Assembly (NCBI GenBank): GCA_963576725.1
Contig: OY755246.1
Coordinates: forward strand, 70,341,371 to 70,405,370
Length of the DNA stretch: 64,000 bases
Source: Azorinus chamasolen
Lineage: Eukaryota; Mollusca; Bivalvia; Cardiida; Solecurtidae
Direction: 5' to 3'
A model generated the notes under the pieces. It was not told the DNA's origin. It saw only the letters and a program-made list of their open reading frames with translations, and searched no databases. Position numbers and translations under genes: made by a program. The stretch's first letter is position 1. The number at the start of each line of letters is the position of its first letter. This document shows, piece by piece, positions 31,178 through 41,847 of this stretch.

Positions 31178-31562
31178 TTAGTGATTAAGAAGGTCTTTAA
31201 AACAATGACCATGTTGATTAATAGTACCTTCTATTATGTATCTAGGTGGGCTATTGTTTATATCTGAAATAACTTCATTAAAATCACTTATTCGTGAATT
31301 CTTGTCTACAAAAATAAAAACAGCACAGTCGCATAAAAGATACATTTTCCAAGTCAATATGCATACAATTCCGTCAAATTGCGTCCCCATTGTAAGTTTT
31401 CAGAAGGTAAATACACGAGTAAAACAACAATACTATAACCTGTGGATTTTGACTTTAAAGGAAGTTAAAAAGGTTTCTTCATGACTACTGTTTATGATCT
31501 CGTATTCATCACAAACACAGTTCGACACAAAGATACCCATTCCACCAATCCTTTCGGTGCGT
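31178..31562 (-). CDS. candidate exon pair of an unknown minus-strand gene
   Basis: On the minus strand an acceptor (GTGCTGTTTTTATTTTTGTAG) precedes 128 open bases (31305 down to 31178) with NEVISDINNSPPRYIIEGTI and a stop after FKDLLNH. Upstream on the same strand, 31562-31440 is open (IGGMGIFVSNCVCDEYEI) and ends CACAG before GTTATA. The phases of the two pieces do not join directly (2 nt against 1 nt needed), and the plus strand is also open here. I do not recognise a family. Chance or a decayed retroelement are alternatives. Confidence 0.22.
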
Positions 31563-31632
31563 TGAAAAAAAGCTGCGAATATGTAAATAAAAATAATAAC
31601 CATCTAAATCTACTATCTGCTTGCTTTTCAAA

Positions 31633-31841
31633 TACAGTAGAACCCCTCTAATGCGACCATCTAATGAATAAACATGGGTGTCGTTTTAAGCAGGTGGTTG
31701 CTTAATGCAGGACAAAAGTAATACATAAAGCTCCTCTGGGAGCTTTCTGCTTTATTTTTGTTCTGCATTAAGCTACCACCTGCCTCTACCACCCAGAATT
31801 ATACCTATTTTAGGTGGTCGCATTAGAGGGGGCTTACTGTA
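31633..31841. mobile_element. MITE family F, complete 209-bp copy
   Basis: TACAGTAGAACCCCTCTAAT to ATTAGAGGGGGCTTACTGTA. Hairpin tip AAGCTCCTCTGGGAGCTTTC. Confidence 0.9.
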
Positions 31842-32306
31842 GGTTTCACTAATACAAACTATATGGGTATAATGTGTTCAACCGATCTGGATCTTAACAC
31901 ATCGTTCGATTGAGTTCATTCGCATACATAAATATACGATGTGGATATGGATATTTAGACAGTTTCCGGTGACCCTGAATTAGTTACCAATCGGTAACTC
32001 TGACTGTAGCGTTTTGGGGTTAAGTTCGAGGATACGCTCCATGTGTGGTTTGCCGCTGCGCAGATATACATTTTTAAACCTTCAAATATCTAGCAGAGTT
32101 TTCTTTGCCCTCACACTGTACTCTACAGGCTATCGTATCGCCTCGCGTGACGCAAAATTCCCGCGCGTGTGTACCACTCTTATTCGCAGACACTACATTC
32201 TTCGAATGGCGGTTATTTTCCTTCACAGAAGATAGCCAGGTCAAACGCAATATTAAAAAACTTACATTTAAGTCTTACAATGTCACTTTTGACTGAAAAT
32301 CAACAC

Positions 32307-32543
32307 TGAGAATCCCCATGTCGTCAGGATTGAAACAGCAAAATGGCGGTGACTAGAGTACTCGGACTTCGCAGGTCTACGATTTCTCGTCTGTTTGGTC
32401 GATTTAGGAAAACTGGTACGACAAGATATCACAAAAGATGTGGCTGTCCACGTCTTATAATACGACGTCAGGACGCGTGCATGTGACACATTCATTTACG
32501 TCATCGCTTTAGAGGTGCTGTGGAAGCTACACAGAATAATTAG
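32307..32543 (+). pseudogene. Tc1/mariner transposase fossil (N-terminal helix-turn-helix part)
   Basis: From ATG at 32343 the frame reads MAVTRVLGLRRSTISRLFGR, then FRKTGTTRYHKRCGCPR and RRQDACM, followed by TGA at 32484. In the same frame after the TGA comes HIHLRHRFRGAVEATQNN to TAG at 32541. This is the paired HTH, GRPR-like hook and following helix of Tc1-type transposases (RSTISRL, GRPR, QD-YI, LR-RFR). Upstream, ENPHVVRIETAK (32307 on) fits the preceding helix in another frame. The catalytic DDE domain is absent. Nonfunctional: one stop, one frameshift, heavy truncation. Confidence 0.75.
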
Positions 32544-32637
32544 GGTCTTCATAATAACCGAATAAATCTAGATACAGTTTGGAAAAACGCTTAGTGGAGC
32601 TGGATTATGTCTGCGACATCCATACGTGGCTTTGCCT

Positions 32638-32887
32638 TTAATCCTTCGCTTGCTATTCACGTCAATATACCTACCTGTAAATAGTGAAGACCCAGATGAG
32701 ACAGCTCCTGCAGGAGCTGTCTCATCAGGGTCTGCACTATTTATAAGTTGATTGTGCAACCAGTGCACTCCACCGCAATGATTGCACAGCGAAATACATG
32801 TATACAGTGAAGATATATGTAATTATACAACAGGGCATGGGTAAAGAAGGAGAAATGTATTTTAAAATTCAACAAGCGGAGGGTTAA
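32638..32887 (-). mobile_element. MITE family E, complete 250-bp copy
   Basis: TTAATCCTTCGCTTGCTATT at the left, CAAGCGGAGGGTTAA at the right. The central palindrome GACAGCTCCTGCAGGAGCTGTC lies within GTGAAGACCCAGATGAGACA / TCTCATCAGGGTCTGC. It matches the copy at 60616-60864 over its whole length in the reverse orientation. Confidence 0.92.
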
Positions 32888-33504
32888 CTGCTCAATGACA
32901 TTAGGCTATGTGTTACTTGTTGAACAGGGATATGCAAAATTCATTTCAAATGCGTCAATGATGTGAAGAGTTGTTATAAGACGAGCCAAGAACTCTTCCT
33001 TACAGGTCTGACGGGTATCAAAGAGTATTTAACCCCCATACCCTCATTTCCCCCAGGTTCTCGGCTTTATTATATACATGTACCCTTATATTGATGAAAT
33101 ATTTCGTCAGATATACAGCGTTGCGTTTCTTGTTCGTGTTAGTATAGTGCCAATGCTTTATTGTACGTAGCTTTATGTTAAGTGTGTAGCTGTCATATAA
33201 CATGTGTAAATTAACCACATTCAGCGCGACACGACCAAGCCCTTAACAAAGTTGCTTGTCATCTATCTGACTTCACTTGATTTGATTGATGGATCTTAAG
33301 GTCACTGCATCTTCGCACAAGATGAAATTGACAGCGGGAAAACAGTTTATATTTTAGATCCCACATGCAGTATACAGTAACACTGTCTTTCAGAGTGATC
33401 TAAAAAGAATTCACTCGATGATCTAAAACAAAGTAAGCGAACATCGCTCTCCGTCGTTTCAGGGTAACCTGCGTTAGCTTTTTTCGCCAAACGCCTACGG
33501 ATAT

Positions 33505-34275
33505 TAAGTGTATGGTTAGCTATATCCGTGTTAGCTATATCCGCATTAGCTATATCAGTGTTACTATATCAGAGCTATCTATGCCAATGTTAGCTTTACG
33601 TTATACCCGCGTCAGCTCTATTCATGTTTGCTATATTCTTGATAGCTTTATCAGTGTGAGCTATATCCGTATTAGCTGTATTCATGTTAGCTATATCCGT
33701 TTTAAGTATATCCGTGTTCGTTGTATTAATGTTAGCTACATTCGTGTTCGCTATATTCATGTAAGCTATATCCGCATTAGCTATACCCGTAATAGCTGTA
33801 TTCATGTTAGCTATATCCGTGTTAACCTTATCCATGTTAGCTATATCAGTGTTAGCTATATCCATGTTTGTTGTATTCACGTTAGCTATATCCGCATTAG
33901 CTGTATTCATGTTAGCTTTATCTGTGTTAGCTATATCCGTATTAGCTGCATTCATGTTAGCTATATCCTTGTTAGCTGTATCCATGTTAGCTATATCATG
34001 TTATCCATATCCGTATTAGCTATATCCGAATTAGCTATATCCGTATTAGCTGTATTCATGTTAGCTATATCCGTGTTAGTTATATCCTTGGTAGCTATAT
34101 CCGTGTTCGCTGTATCCGTGTTAGCCATATATGTGTTAGCTATAAGTTATTTCCGCGTCAGCTATATTCGTGTTAGCTACATCTGTATTAGCTTTATCCG
34201 TGTCAGTTATATCCGCATTAGCTGTGTTCATGACAGCTATATCCGTGTTATCTATATCTGTGATAGATATAAATT
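33505..34275. repeat. 15-bp minisatellite (GTTAGCTATATCCGT), about 50 copies
   Basis: Diverged units of GTTAGCTATATCCGT, GTTAGCTGTATTCAT and similar. The period is five codons, so several frames are open: 255 codons on + (33512-34279; SYIRV/SCIHV pattern) and 129 on - (33596-33985; NTDIANMNTA pattern). The continuation at 34435-34720 is more decayed. I read the frames as by-products of the repeat. Confidence 0.92.
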
Positions 34276-34434
34276 CTGAAGAGAGGCGATCCCCCGAAAG
34301 CAAAAATTGCAGCACAAAAGGAGAAAATTGCAGACTCGGTTTTATTGAGTCTGTTCATGAGCAGTAATTGAAAGTGCAACACTGATCACGCCCCTAGCAC
34401 CGGCCTAAGCGGTATTCAATTTTCAGAACAAAAC

Positions 34435-34720
34435 GTATCCGTATCAGTTATGTTTATGTTACATGTAGCTGTATCCGTGTTAGATGTATCAGTGTTAGCT
34501 CTATCCGTGTTAGCTTTTTTCAATGGTAGCTTTTTCAGTGTTAGCTTATTCAATGGTAGCCTTTTCAGTGTTAGCTATATCCATTACTGTTAGCTAGATC
34601 CAGGTTAGCTATATATGTGTTAGCTATACATGTATCTGTATTAGCTATATCTATGTTAACTATAATCTATATCCGTTTCAGCTATGATCTTGTAAGTTAT
34701 ATTCGTTTAACTTTTAGTTG
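34435..34720. repeat. decayed continuation of the 15-bp minisatellite
   Basis: GTGTTAGCTCTATCCGTGTT and GGTAGCTTTTTCAGTGTTAG recur at irregular spacing. Confidence 0.8.
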
Positions 34721-35730
34721 TATCTCGAAATGCGGGTCAAAATATAAAAAGGAGATGTTATCTCTTATTACAGGTTTTATCCGAAGAATAATACATGCGA
34801 TGACGGGACATATGTATGCGGCGTCCTTGGTACTCGTTCCACTATAACACTATGTGTGCTGGGTCAAAAATGTAGCTGAAAAATGTACATGGGTATAATT
34901 AGGACCGTTGCTGATCAACATTAGATCTTAGACATTAAATCATAGTCATTAAAACTTTGGTAGAAAATCAAAGAAATTCGGTCGGAGAAATAATCATGTA
35001 TAACATGCAATGTTCGTAGCAGTTTCATTAACCAATATTAGATATTGAACAAAGAATAGAACGTTTTATACAACGTTTACTATCGCTATGCACGACTGAA
35101 TAAAGTGGAAACGATATGCAAACCCTACACCAAGGGTCAGTTTATCTGACCTGGATAATTCTGACTATATCCATGTGTCTGTTAACTAGCGGATAGTGTC
35201 TGCATTTAAACTCGAGGGCCTATTGTGCAGTACCAAGAACATAACGTAACGTATGCTCATGTTTAAGGTTGTTATGAAATAACGGGAGTGGAATATGCCA
35301 TTACAAAATCATTTAGTCAAACAGGTTGTTTGTTACCAAGATAAATATAGCAGTTACTGCACATTCTCTGCATGTCGCTGTCATTCTGTCAGCGTACAAA
35401 ATTAATGGAACTTCTGTCTCGTGGCGGACCGACATACAGATAAAAGCAGTTATTCTCTTTGCGTCATCTAAACCTTGGGGACAATCTTTTTATACGTGAA
35501 ACATTTCGCGTTTCCTCCCAGTCAACTGAAATAGTCCTGACGAACAAGGTACGCGGATGAACATAAAATAAGCTTGTTTGTCAGTAACTGCTTGGTCAGA
35601 CTAAGGACTTGCACACGGAGCCGATAATGTCAAGCAGAATACAGTTGCAACTTATGTCGGCGAAGATACGGCAGTACTTTAAACAATTGGTTTCTATGTG
35701 GTAAATGATTTTCGTCAAACATATCCCAGT
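34721..35730. other. unassigned sequence
   Basis: No gene, RNA or element recognised. Confidence 0.3.
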
Positions 35731-35734
35731 TGAT

Positions 35735-35830
35735 GTTATTGATATATCGATACCTTACCGATAAATCGGACTTGGTATATTGACATATCGATACATACCG
35801 ATATATCGGACTAGGTATGTTGTATGGTGT
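35735..35830. repeat. duplicated ATATATCGATACC segment
   Basis: Two copies of about 48 bp share GATATATCGATAC, CCGATAAATCGGAC or CCGATATATCGGAC, and TTGGTAT/TAGGTAT. Confidence 0.75.
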
Positions 35831-35877
35831 ATTTATAAGTACGTGCTGTTTATTAGTATTAACCAGTATTAATCAGT

Positions 35878-36658
35878 ATTAGACCTAGTTAAGAGGGCTC
35901 CTCAAGGAGCCTACTTTTCAATTAGACCCAGTTAAGAGGGCTCCTCAAGGAGGCGCCTACCGTTCAATTCGATCAATTAGAGGGTTCCTCAAGGAGCCTA
36001 CTGTTCAATTAGACCCAGATAAGAGGGCTCCTTAAGGAGCCTAACGTTCAATTAGACCCAGATAAGAGGACTGCTCCTCAAGAAGGAGCCTACCGTTCAA
36101 TTAGATCCAGATAAGAGGGTTCCTCAAGGAGCCTACTGTTCATTTAGACCCATATAAGAGGACTCCTTAAGGAGCCTACCGCTCAGTTAGACCCCGGTAA
36201 GAGGGCTCCTCACGGAGCCTACCGTTCATTTAGATCCAGATAAGAGGGTTCCTCAATGAGCCTACTGTCCATTTAGACCCATATAAGAAGACTCCTTAAG
36301 GAGCCTACCGCTCAGTTAGACCCCGGTAAGAGGGCTGCTCATGGAGCCTACCGTTTAATTAGATCCAGATAAGAGGGCTCCTTAAGGAGACTACTGTTCA
36401 ATTAGATCCAGATAAGAGGGCTCATACAGGGGCCTACTGTTCAATTAGACCTAGATAAGAGGGCTCCTCAAGGAGCCTACTGTTCAGTTAGACCTAGATA
36501 AGAGGGCTCCTCAATGAGCCTACTGTTCAATTAGATCCAGATAAGAGGGCTCCTCAATGAGCCTACTGTTCAATTAGATCCAGATAAGAGGGCTCCTCAA
36601 TGAACCTACTGTTCAATTAGACCTAGATAAGAGGGCTCCTCAATGAGCCTACTGTTCA
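35878..36658. repeat. 43-bp minisatellite with a palindrome in each unit
   Basis: About 18 copies of CAATTAGACCCAGATAAGAG followed by GGCTCCTCAAGGAGCCTACTGTT. GGCTCCTTAAGGAGCC in some units is fully palindromic. TAGACCCAGAT-AGA-GGCTCCT resembles the family-A MITE core, and a family-A copy follows 13 bp after the array. Confidence 0.95.
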
Positions 36659-36670
36659 GGAGTTGTACTG

Positions 36671-36919
36671 TTTACCATTTCTTTCATATAATTACGTTTT
36701 TCATGCCTTTGCAAACAGAGTAGACCCAGATCAGACTGCTCCTACAGGGGCCGTCTGATCAGGGTCTGCTATGTTTGCTTATGATATAATATAGATCTGA
36801 TTCTACAGTATCTGTCTGAGCCAAAATGGCCTGTGTTCATACGTCATTATAAAACTAATCTTATTTATATTAGTGTGGCCATTAAGTGTTACATGAATAT
36901 GAGACAGAGAAAGGGGTTA
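36671..36919. mobile_element. MITE family A copy
   Basis: TTTACCATTTCTTTCATATA at the left, hairpin GAGTAGACCCAGATCAGACT facing CCGTCTGATCAGGGTC, then TTATGATATAATATAGATCT, right end GAGAAAGGGGTTA. A good uninterrupted reference for the copy split by the MULE. Confidence 0.85.
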
Positions 36920-37144
36920 TACCGAGCGTTCTCGCCATGGCATATGCCTTTTGCAGGAGCATATAAAAATCGGACCGGCTTCAAATTTCATTGGGTACGA
37001 TAAATTATTTAAATATTTGGAGAATTAAAGGGTTAACTGGCACTACTATTAGCCATGTCAAGTTGGCAGCAGGCGCCACTCTAATAACCAATCCTTCTCA
37101 CGCTGGAAATATGACGTTTGCTCCCCCCCCCCCCCCCACCTCCC

Positions 37145-37445
37145 CCCTGTTCAATACTCGTCTAAGAAATAATGACAACACGATTCATGAATATGTATTA
37201 GCTGACTTTTCTAAACTTTTCAATGGAATGTTTTGCTTTGATAAAAAACTGTAGAATAACATATTTATCATGTCAAAAGCAAACAGTGAAGATCCTTATC
37301 AGACGGTTCCTATGGGAGCTGTCTGATCTTGGTCTAATCTGTTTGCAAAGGTGTGAAAGGCGTTTATACGAGGGAAAGGTTTAAACCATGATCTATTGTA
37401 AGTTTCTTTATACGAGGGAAAGGTTTAAACTATGATCTGTTGTAA
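37145..37445. mobile_element. MITE family A copy with duplicated right end
   Basis: Interior CTAAGAAATAATGACAACAC, hairpin GATCCTTATCAGACGGTTCC facing GAGCTGTCTGATCTTGGTC. The end ATACGAGGGAAAGGTTTAAA occurs twice (about 37365 and 37411), a 46-bp tandem duplication. A homopolymer run of about 14 C lies just upstream near 37122. Confidence 0.8.
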
Positions 37446-37519
37446 GTTTCTTTACTCAACTGCGATTTGTTCAAAGTTTACAGCCTCTATTGACCAAGTG
37501 TCAAACTGATTGGACCTTG

Positions 37520-37851
37520 ACGAAATGCCGAGTTACTCATCTGGATCTTATGAAATGTCGAGTAACTCATCTGGATCTTATTGAAATGCCGAGTAACTCA
37601 TCTTGATTTTATGAAATGCCGAGTAACTCATCTGGATTTTATGAAATGCCGAGTAACTAATCTGGATCTTATGAAATGCCGAGTAACTCATCTGGGTCTT
37701 ATGAAATGCCGAGTAACCTGGATTTTATGAAATGCCGAGTAACTAATCTGGATCTTATGAATACCGAGTAACCCATCTGGGTTTTATGAAATGCCGAGTA
37801 ACTCATCTGGGTCTTATGAAATGCCGAGTAACTCATCTGGGTCTTATCTGC
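37520..37851. repeat. 30-bp minisatellite resembling the family-D core
   Basis: About 11 copies of GAAATGCCGAGTAACTCATC followed by TGGATCTTAT. The family-D cores at 29567 and 46856 have the same order: GTCGAGTTACTT, then CTCATCTGGATCC. Confidence 0.92.
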
Positions 37852-38215
37852 TTACTGTACCAGTCAGGTCGCGCTTATTCCAAGAGCTTATATCTTCACA
37901 TTAATAAACAAACGTTCAGCTAATGTAATTGCAGAATATACGAAAATGCCCATGCATGTACTTCCTGCCTTTCCGTTGGTCTAGGGCCGTTGTTATTTGG
38001 CAAAACTGACAAGAAGACGTAAATTAGAAGGACATCGGCATGGGTTAGTTATAGTTCCGCGTCCACCGGTCCATGTCATCTTAGTCATTTGACACTGGTA
38101 TTACAGACCCAGGTGAACAAACTCGGACTGGAGTAATAATTTCCTTAAGCATATTTGTGAAGGATCTCTATACATGTACTGGTGCTGGAAAAATTAAAAT
38201 TATTTTGCCGCGGGG
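37852..38215. other. unassigned sequence
   Basis: Nothing recognised. Confidence 0.3.
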
Positions 38216-38217
38216 AG

Positions 38218-38396
38218 TACAGTAAAAACCCTCTAAACCAGAATTCTAGAACAGAAAAATGAGATACTTTTAACCTAGAGGGCTGCTTAATAGAGGAGCT
38301 TTCTGCTTGACATTCACCCTACATTAAGCTACCGCCTATCTCCAAGACCGATATTAATCCTAAATTCAGCGTCCTGTTTAGAGAGGTTTTACTGTA
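38218..38396. mobile_element. MITE family F copy
   Basis: TACAGTAAAAACCCTCTAAA to GAGAGGTTTTACTGTA. Left inner arm partly deleted. Confidence 0.82.
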
Positions 38397-38572
38397 GACT
38401 CGAAACTTGCAAATGTATGCTTTAAGATCTTATTGTTCAACCTACTCTTAAGAGGTGTCGCTGACATGGCTGCCGATCTGAGTCAAGTCTGTTTGTCTTG
38501 CGGTTTATGCGTTAACTGTGCGCATGGGCACCAGAGTAGGACCACAAACCAAAATCGACTGCAAACCTTTCT

Positions 38573-38705
38573 AACATGTTAATACCGTTTCTCACATATT
38601 TTTCAAAAGTTAATTATCGTTTCTCACATATTTCTCAAAAGTTAATTATCGATTATCACATATTTCCCAAAAGTTGGTATCGTTTCTCACATGTTAATAT
38701 CGTTC
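38573..38705. repeat. 32-bp tandem repeat, about 4 copies
   Basis: CGTTTCTCACATATTTCTCA followed by AAAGTTAATTAT, with two shorter variants. Confidence 0.8.
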
Positions 38706-39085
38706 TGTCCAAGTTTTAAACGATAAATTTATCGAGTTTTCCAACATAGATAAACATCATCAAAGAATCTTAAAATGGAATGCATGTAACACAATAACCA
38801 TGCATGTTTTATTTTAGAATTAGTCCGTCCTGGGTTCGACATGTTGTCATATTATTACTTATTAATACCAATTATTTTGTTATTATATCAAAACCAGGAC
38901 ATGAAACGTGGTTTTCAAATAAATGTCAGTTAATGATTGATTTATTCATGACACAATGTAAATGAATGCAAATTTATGGAAAACCAATATCATCGTTTAA
39001 GTGATCCATGATAATGTACTCGAATATGACTGCACGGTAGGTCGTCTCGTGCTAAAGTTATGGAACCCTGTCTACAAGCGCAAAT
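38706..39085. other. unassigned sequence
   Basis: AT-rich; nothing recognised. Confidence 0.3.
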
Positions 39086-39275
39086 ATACAATAAACCCCA
39101 TCTAAACGGGAATTCTAGTAAAGAAGATTTGAGATACTTTTATGCAGGTGGCTGCTTGATGCATGGTGAAAAGAGTTTTCTGCATTATTTTCACTCTGCA
39201 TAAAGCTGCCACCTGTCTCCATATATAAAATATTTATATTAATTTTAACGTCCGGTTTGGAGGGTTTTTACTGTA
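39086..39275. mobile_element. MITE family F copy
   Basis: TACAATAAACCCCATCTAAA to GGAGGGTTTTTACTGTA; inner arms GCAGGTGGCTGCTTGATGCA and GCATAAAGCTGCCACCTG. Confidence 0.82.
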
Positions 39276-39344
39276 CATAACGATACAGTTTCTGTATTTC
39301 TGCTATCCCTGAATATAGTTGAAAATAAGTAAACTAGTATATTA

Positions 39345-39840
39345 ACCTTTAAATTAGTACAGTAACCATTATATATAGTACAGTAACCATTATATATAGT
39401 ACAGCAACCATTACATTAGTATAGTAACCATTATATTAGTACAACAACCATTATATTAGTACAGTAACCATTATATTAGTGCAACAACCATTATATTAGT
39501 ACAGTAACCATTATATTAGTACAACAACCATTATATTAGTACAGTAACCCTTACATTAGTTCAGTAACCCTTATATTAGTTCAGTAACCATTATATTAGT
39601 ACAATAACCGTCATATTAGTACAGTAACCATTATATTAGTACAGTAACCCTTACATTAGTTCAGTAACCCTTATATTAGTACAGTAACCATTATATTAGT
39701 ACAACAACCATTATATTAGTACAGTAACCGTCATATCAGTACAGTAATCATTATATTAGTACAGTAACCGTTATATTAGTACTTTTACCGTTTTATTAGT
39801 ACATTTACCATTATATTTGTACATTTACCGTTATAAGTAA
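39345..39840. repeat. 20-bp minisatellite (ATTAGTACAGTAACCATTAT)
   Basis: About 24 copies, drifting toward TTAGTACATTTACCGTTATA at the right end. Confidence 0.95.
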
Positions 39841-40067
39841 ACTAACTAGTGCATTAACCGTTATATTCGTATATTAATCGTAATCATTGCAGAACGGACC
39901 CTAACTTTCATGAACGTATATGCCATTTTGAAATTCTGTCCAGGCAAAGTCTCCGTGCATAACTAAGAGAAACCATTAGAAACCTCCCATACTGAACACA
40001 CCATACACTGTATACCTATTACTTTTTAACAAACCTAACTCTGATTGTATGTTTAACTATATATATA

Positions 40068-40069
<2 letters not shown>

Positions 40070-40101
<32 letters not shown>
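40070..40101. repeat. GT microsatellite
   Basis: GTGTGTGTGTGTGTGTGTGT-type tract preceded by ATATATATATAG. Confidence 0.95.
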
Positions 40102-40103
<2 letters not shown>

Positions 40104-40149
40104 GTCTCAAGATATCGGTATTTTGGCTGCTATCTAATGTGATCACCAA

Positions 40150-40371
40150 AAGAGGTTTAAATCTGTATCTGTAAGGCAGGTCAATATGTATCTGTAAGGC
40201 AGGTCAATATGTATCTGTAAGGCAAGTCGTTGCTTAATGCAGGACGAAAACTATGCAGGAAGCTCCCACAGGAACTTCAAGCATTACCTTCGTCCTGTAT
40301 TAAGCAACCGCATGTTTTTAATATCAAATATTGTTGTTTATCAAGTGTCGCATTAGAGAGGTTTTACTGTG
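40150..40371. mobile_element. MITE family F copy with triplicated left segment
   Basis: ATCTGTAAGGCAGGTCAATATGT occurs twice plus a third ATCTGTAAGGCAAGTC. Then GTTGCTTAATGCAGGACG, hairpin, and right end CATTAGAGAGGTTTTACTGT. The CAGTAAAACC left end is lost. Confidence 0.75.
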
Positions 40372-40499
40372 TATATTTCTGTCAATAAATAATACTTTGA
40401 TTATGATGGATGAGGTAACAAGTGTTTGAATAAGTAAAAATGTAAAAGACTTGACACGCAAATACACTAGGAACTGATCCAATAGTGTATGCTCTTAAC

Positions 40500-40575
40500 C
40501 TACAGTTGTAACCGAGACGGTACAAGTGGCCAGTATCTAAACACGTCGGTACAAGTGGCCAGTATCTAAACACGT
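40500..40575. repeat. 31-bp direct duplication
   Basis: CGGTACAAGTGGCCAGTATC followed by TAAACACGT occurs twice in tandem. Confidence 0.85.
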
Positions 40576-40814
40576 TTACACTATTGGACACATACATTTG
40601 TACTGGTATGTGTCTGTATTGTTTGGAAAGTCCCGAGACTTATTCTGTTGACTCGACTTAAATATACATACTCAACAGGTACGAGCCAATTGGTACGAGC
40701 CAACAGGTACGAGCCAACAGGTACGATCACTTAATAGATGTGAGGATATACATTCAGCACAGCGCAGCACGTGACCCCAAATACATCTTACATGCATTTT
40801 CTGTAAATGTGTGT

Positions 40815-41025
40815 TTAACTATTCACTCCATAATTACGCCTTTCTATGCCTTTGCAAATAGAGTAGACCCAGATCAGAGTCTGCTCTGTTTGATTATGAT
40901 ATAATATAGATACGATTTTACAGTTTCTGCCATGGCCAAAAACCCGTGTATATGTGCTATTGTAACGATTAACCTAATTAATAGTCATGGTGTCAATATT
41001 TTAACTTGAATATTCGAGAAGTTAA
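40815..41025. mobile_element. MITE family A copy lacking the hairpin tip
   Basis: TTAACTATTCACTCCATAAT to GAATATTCGAGAAGTTAA. The core is reduced to GAGTAGACCCAGATCAGAGT followed by CTGCTCTG. Confidence 0.82.
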
Positions 41026-41847
41026 GAAAACGATGGCTCTCTATATTCTCTTATATAAATGTAACGTATCAAATACAAACATGTAATAGTTTCTGACCAA
41101 TGCATCATTGTTTGTCGCGTTTTGTTAATAATGATATTAAACTTATTACTGTTATATTGACAAACCTATGTAATAAGATAGACATACATTTTTCTCTGTT
41201 ATAACATACATGTAAACGTCATTATTATTTTCGATGGACAATGACATGTGTCCCCGCCGGCAACACTCCGGTGGGTTTATTCGCTATGGTCATTAAGTCA
41301 ATTAGTCCTATGCGCATGTACATAGAAATGTATACATGTGTGTAATTACCTGACACCAAGCTAAATCTGAAAGATAGCCATTCATCAAACTTACAGGTAA
41401 AGCTAGCTATTGCACACTAAGTGTCAGAGCCAAGTATTATGATATACAATACAAGTTAGGACAGGTCAACCTTACGTAATCTCAATTTGCACTGTCTGTG
41501 ACCTCACAGTGACTTTCATAGAAATATTAGACCGTGGCCTTACTGTCATTTCCGTCTAGAGGATGCCATCAATGGGTCTTTGAAGTATGTCGTAAATCTA
41601 GGTGATATGACATCAATTTGTTACAAAGTATCGTTAAGCATTTTGACAAGTTTTGTGCTATTTATGTGTAATTCTGTCTAACGTGCTGAAGTCTGTGTAT
41701 TGCGTGCACAAAAAGACGAAGTAAAGCCTCAGTAAGACCCATTGCCTTGTACATTTTTTATGTTTAATGTCAGCGCACCATTTGTCGTGAAGGCCTTTTA
41801 AAACAGTTTGAGGCTCCGATCATGTGTTTGCGAGATAAGCAAATCAT
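41026..41847. other. unassigned sequence
   Basis: No gene or element recognised. Confidence 0.3.

Noticed and set aside
33512..34279. 255-codon open frame with SYIRV/SCIHV repeats
   Set aside because: It is the 15-bp minisatellite read in one of several open frames; the opposite strand is open as well, and there is no non-repeat domain.
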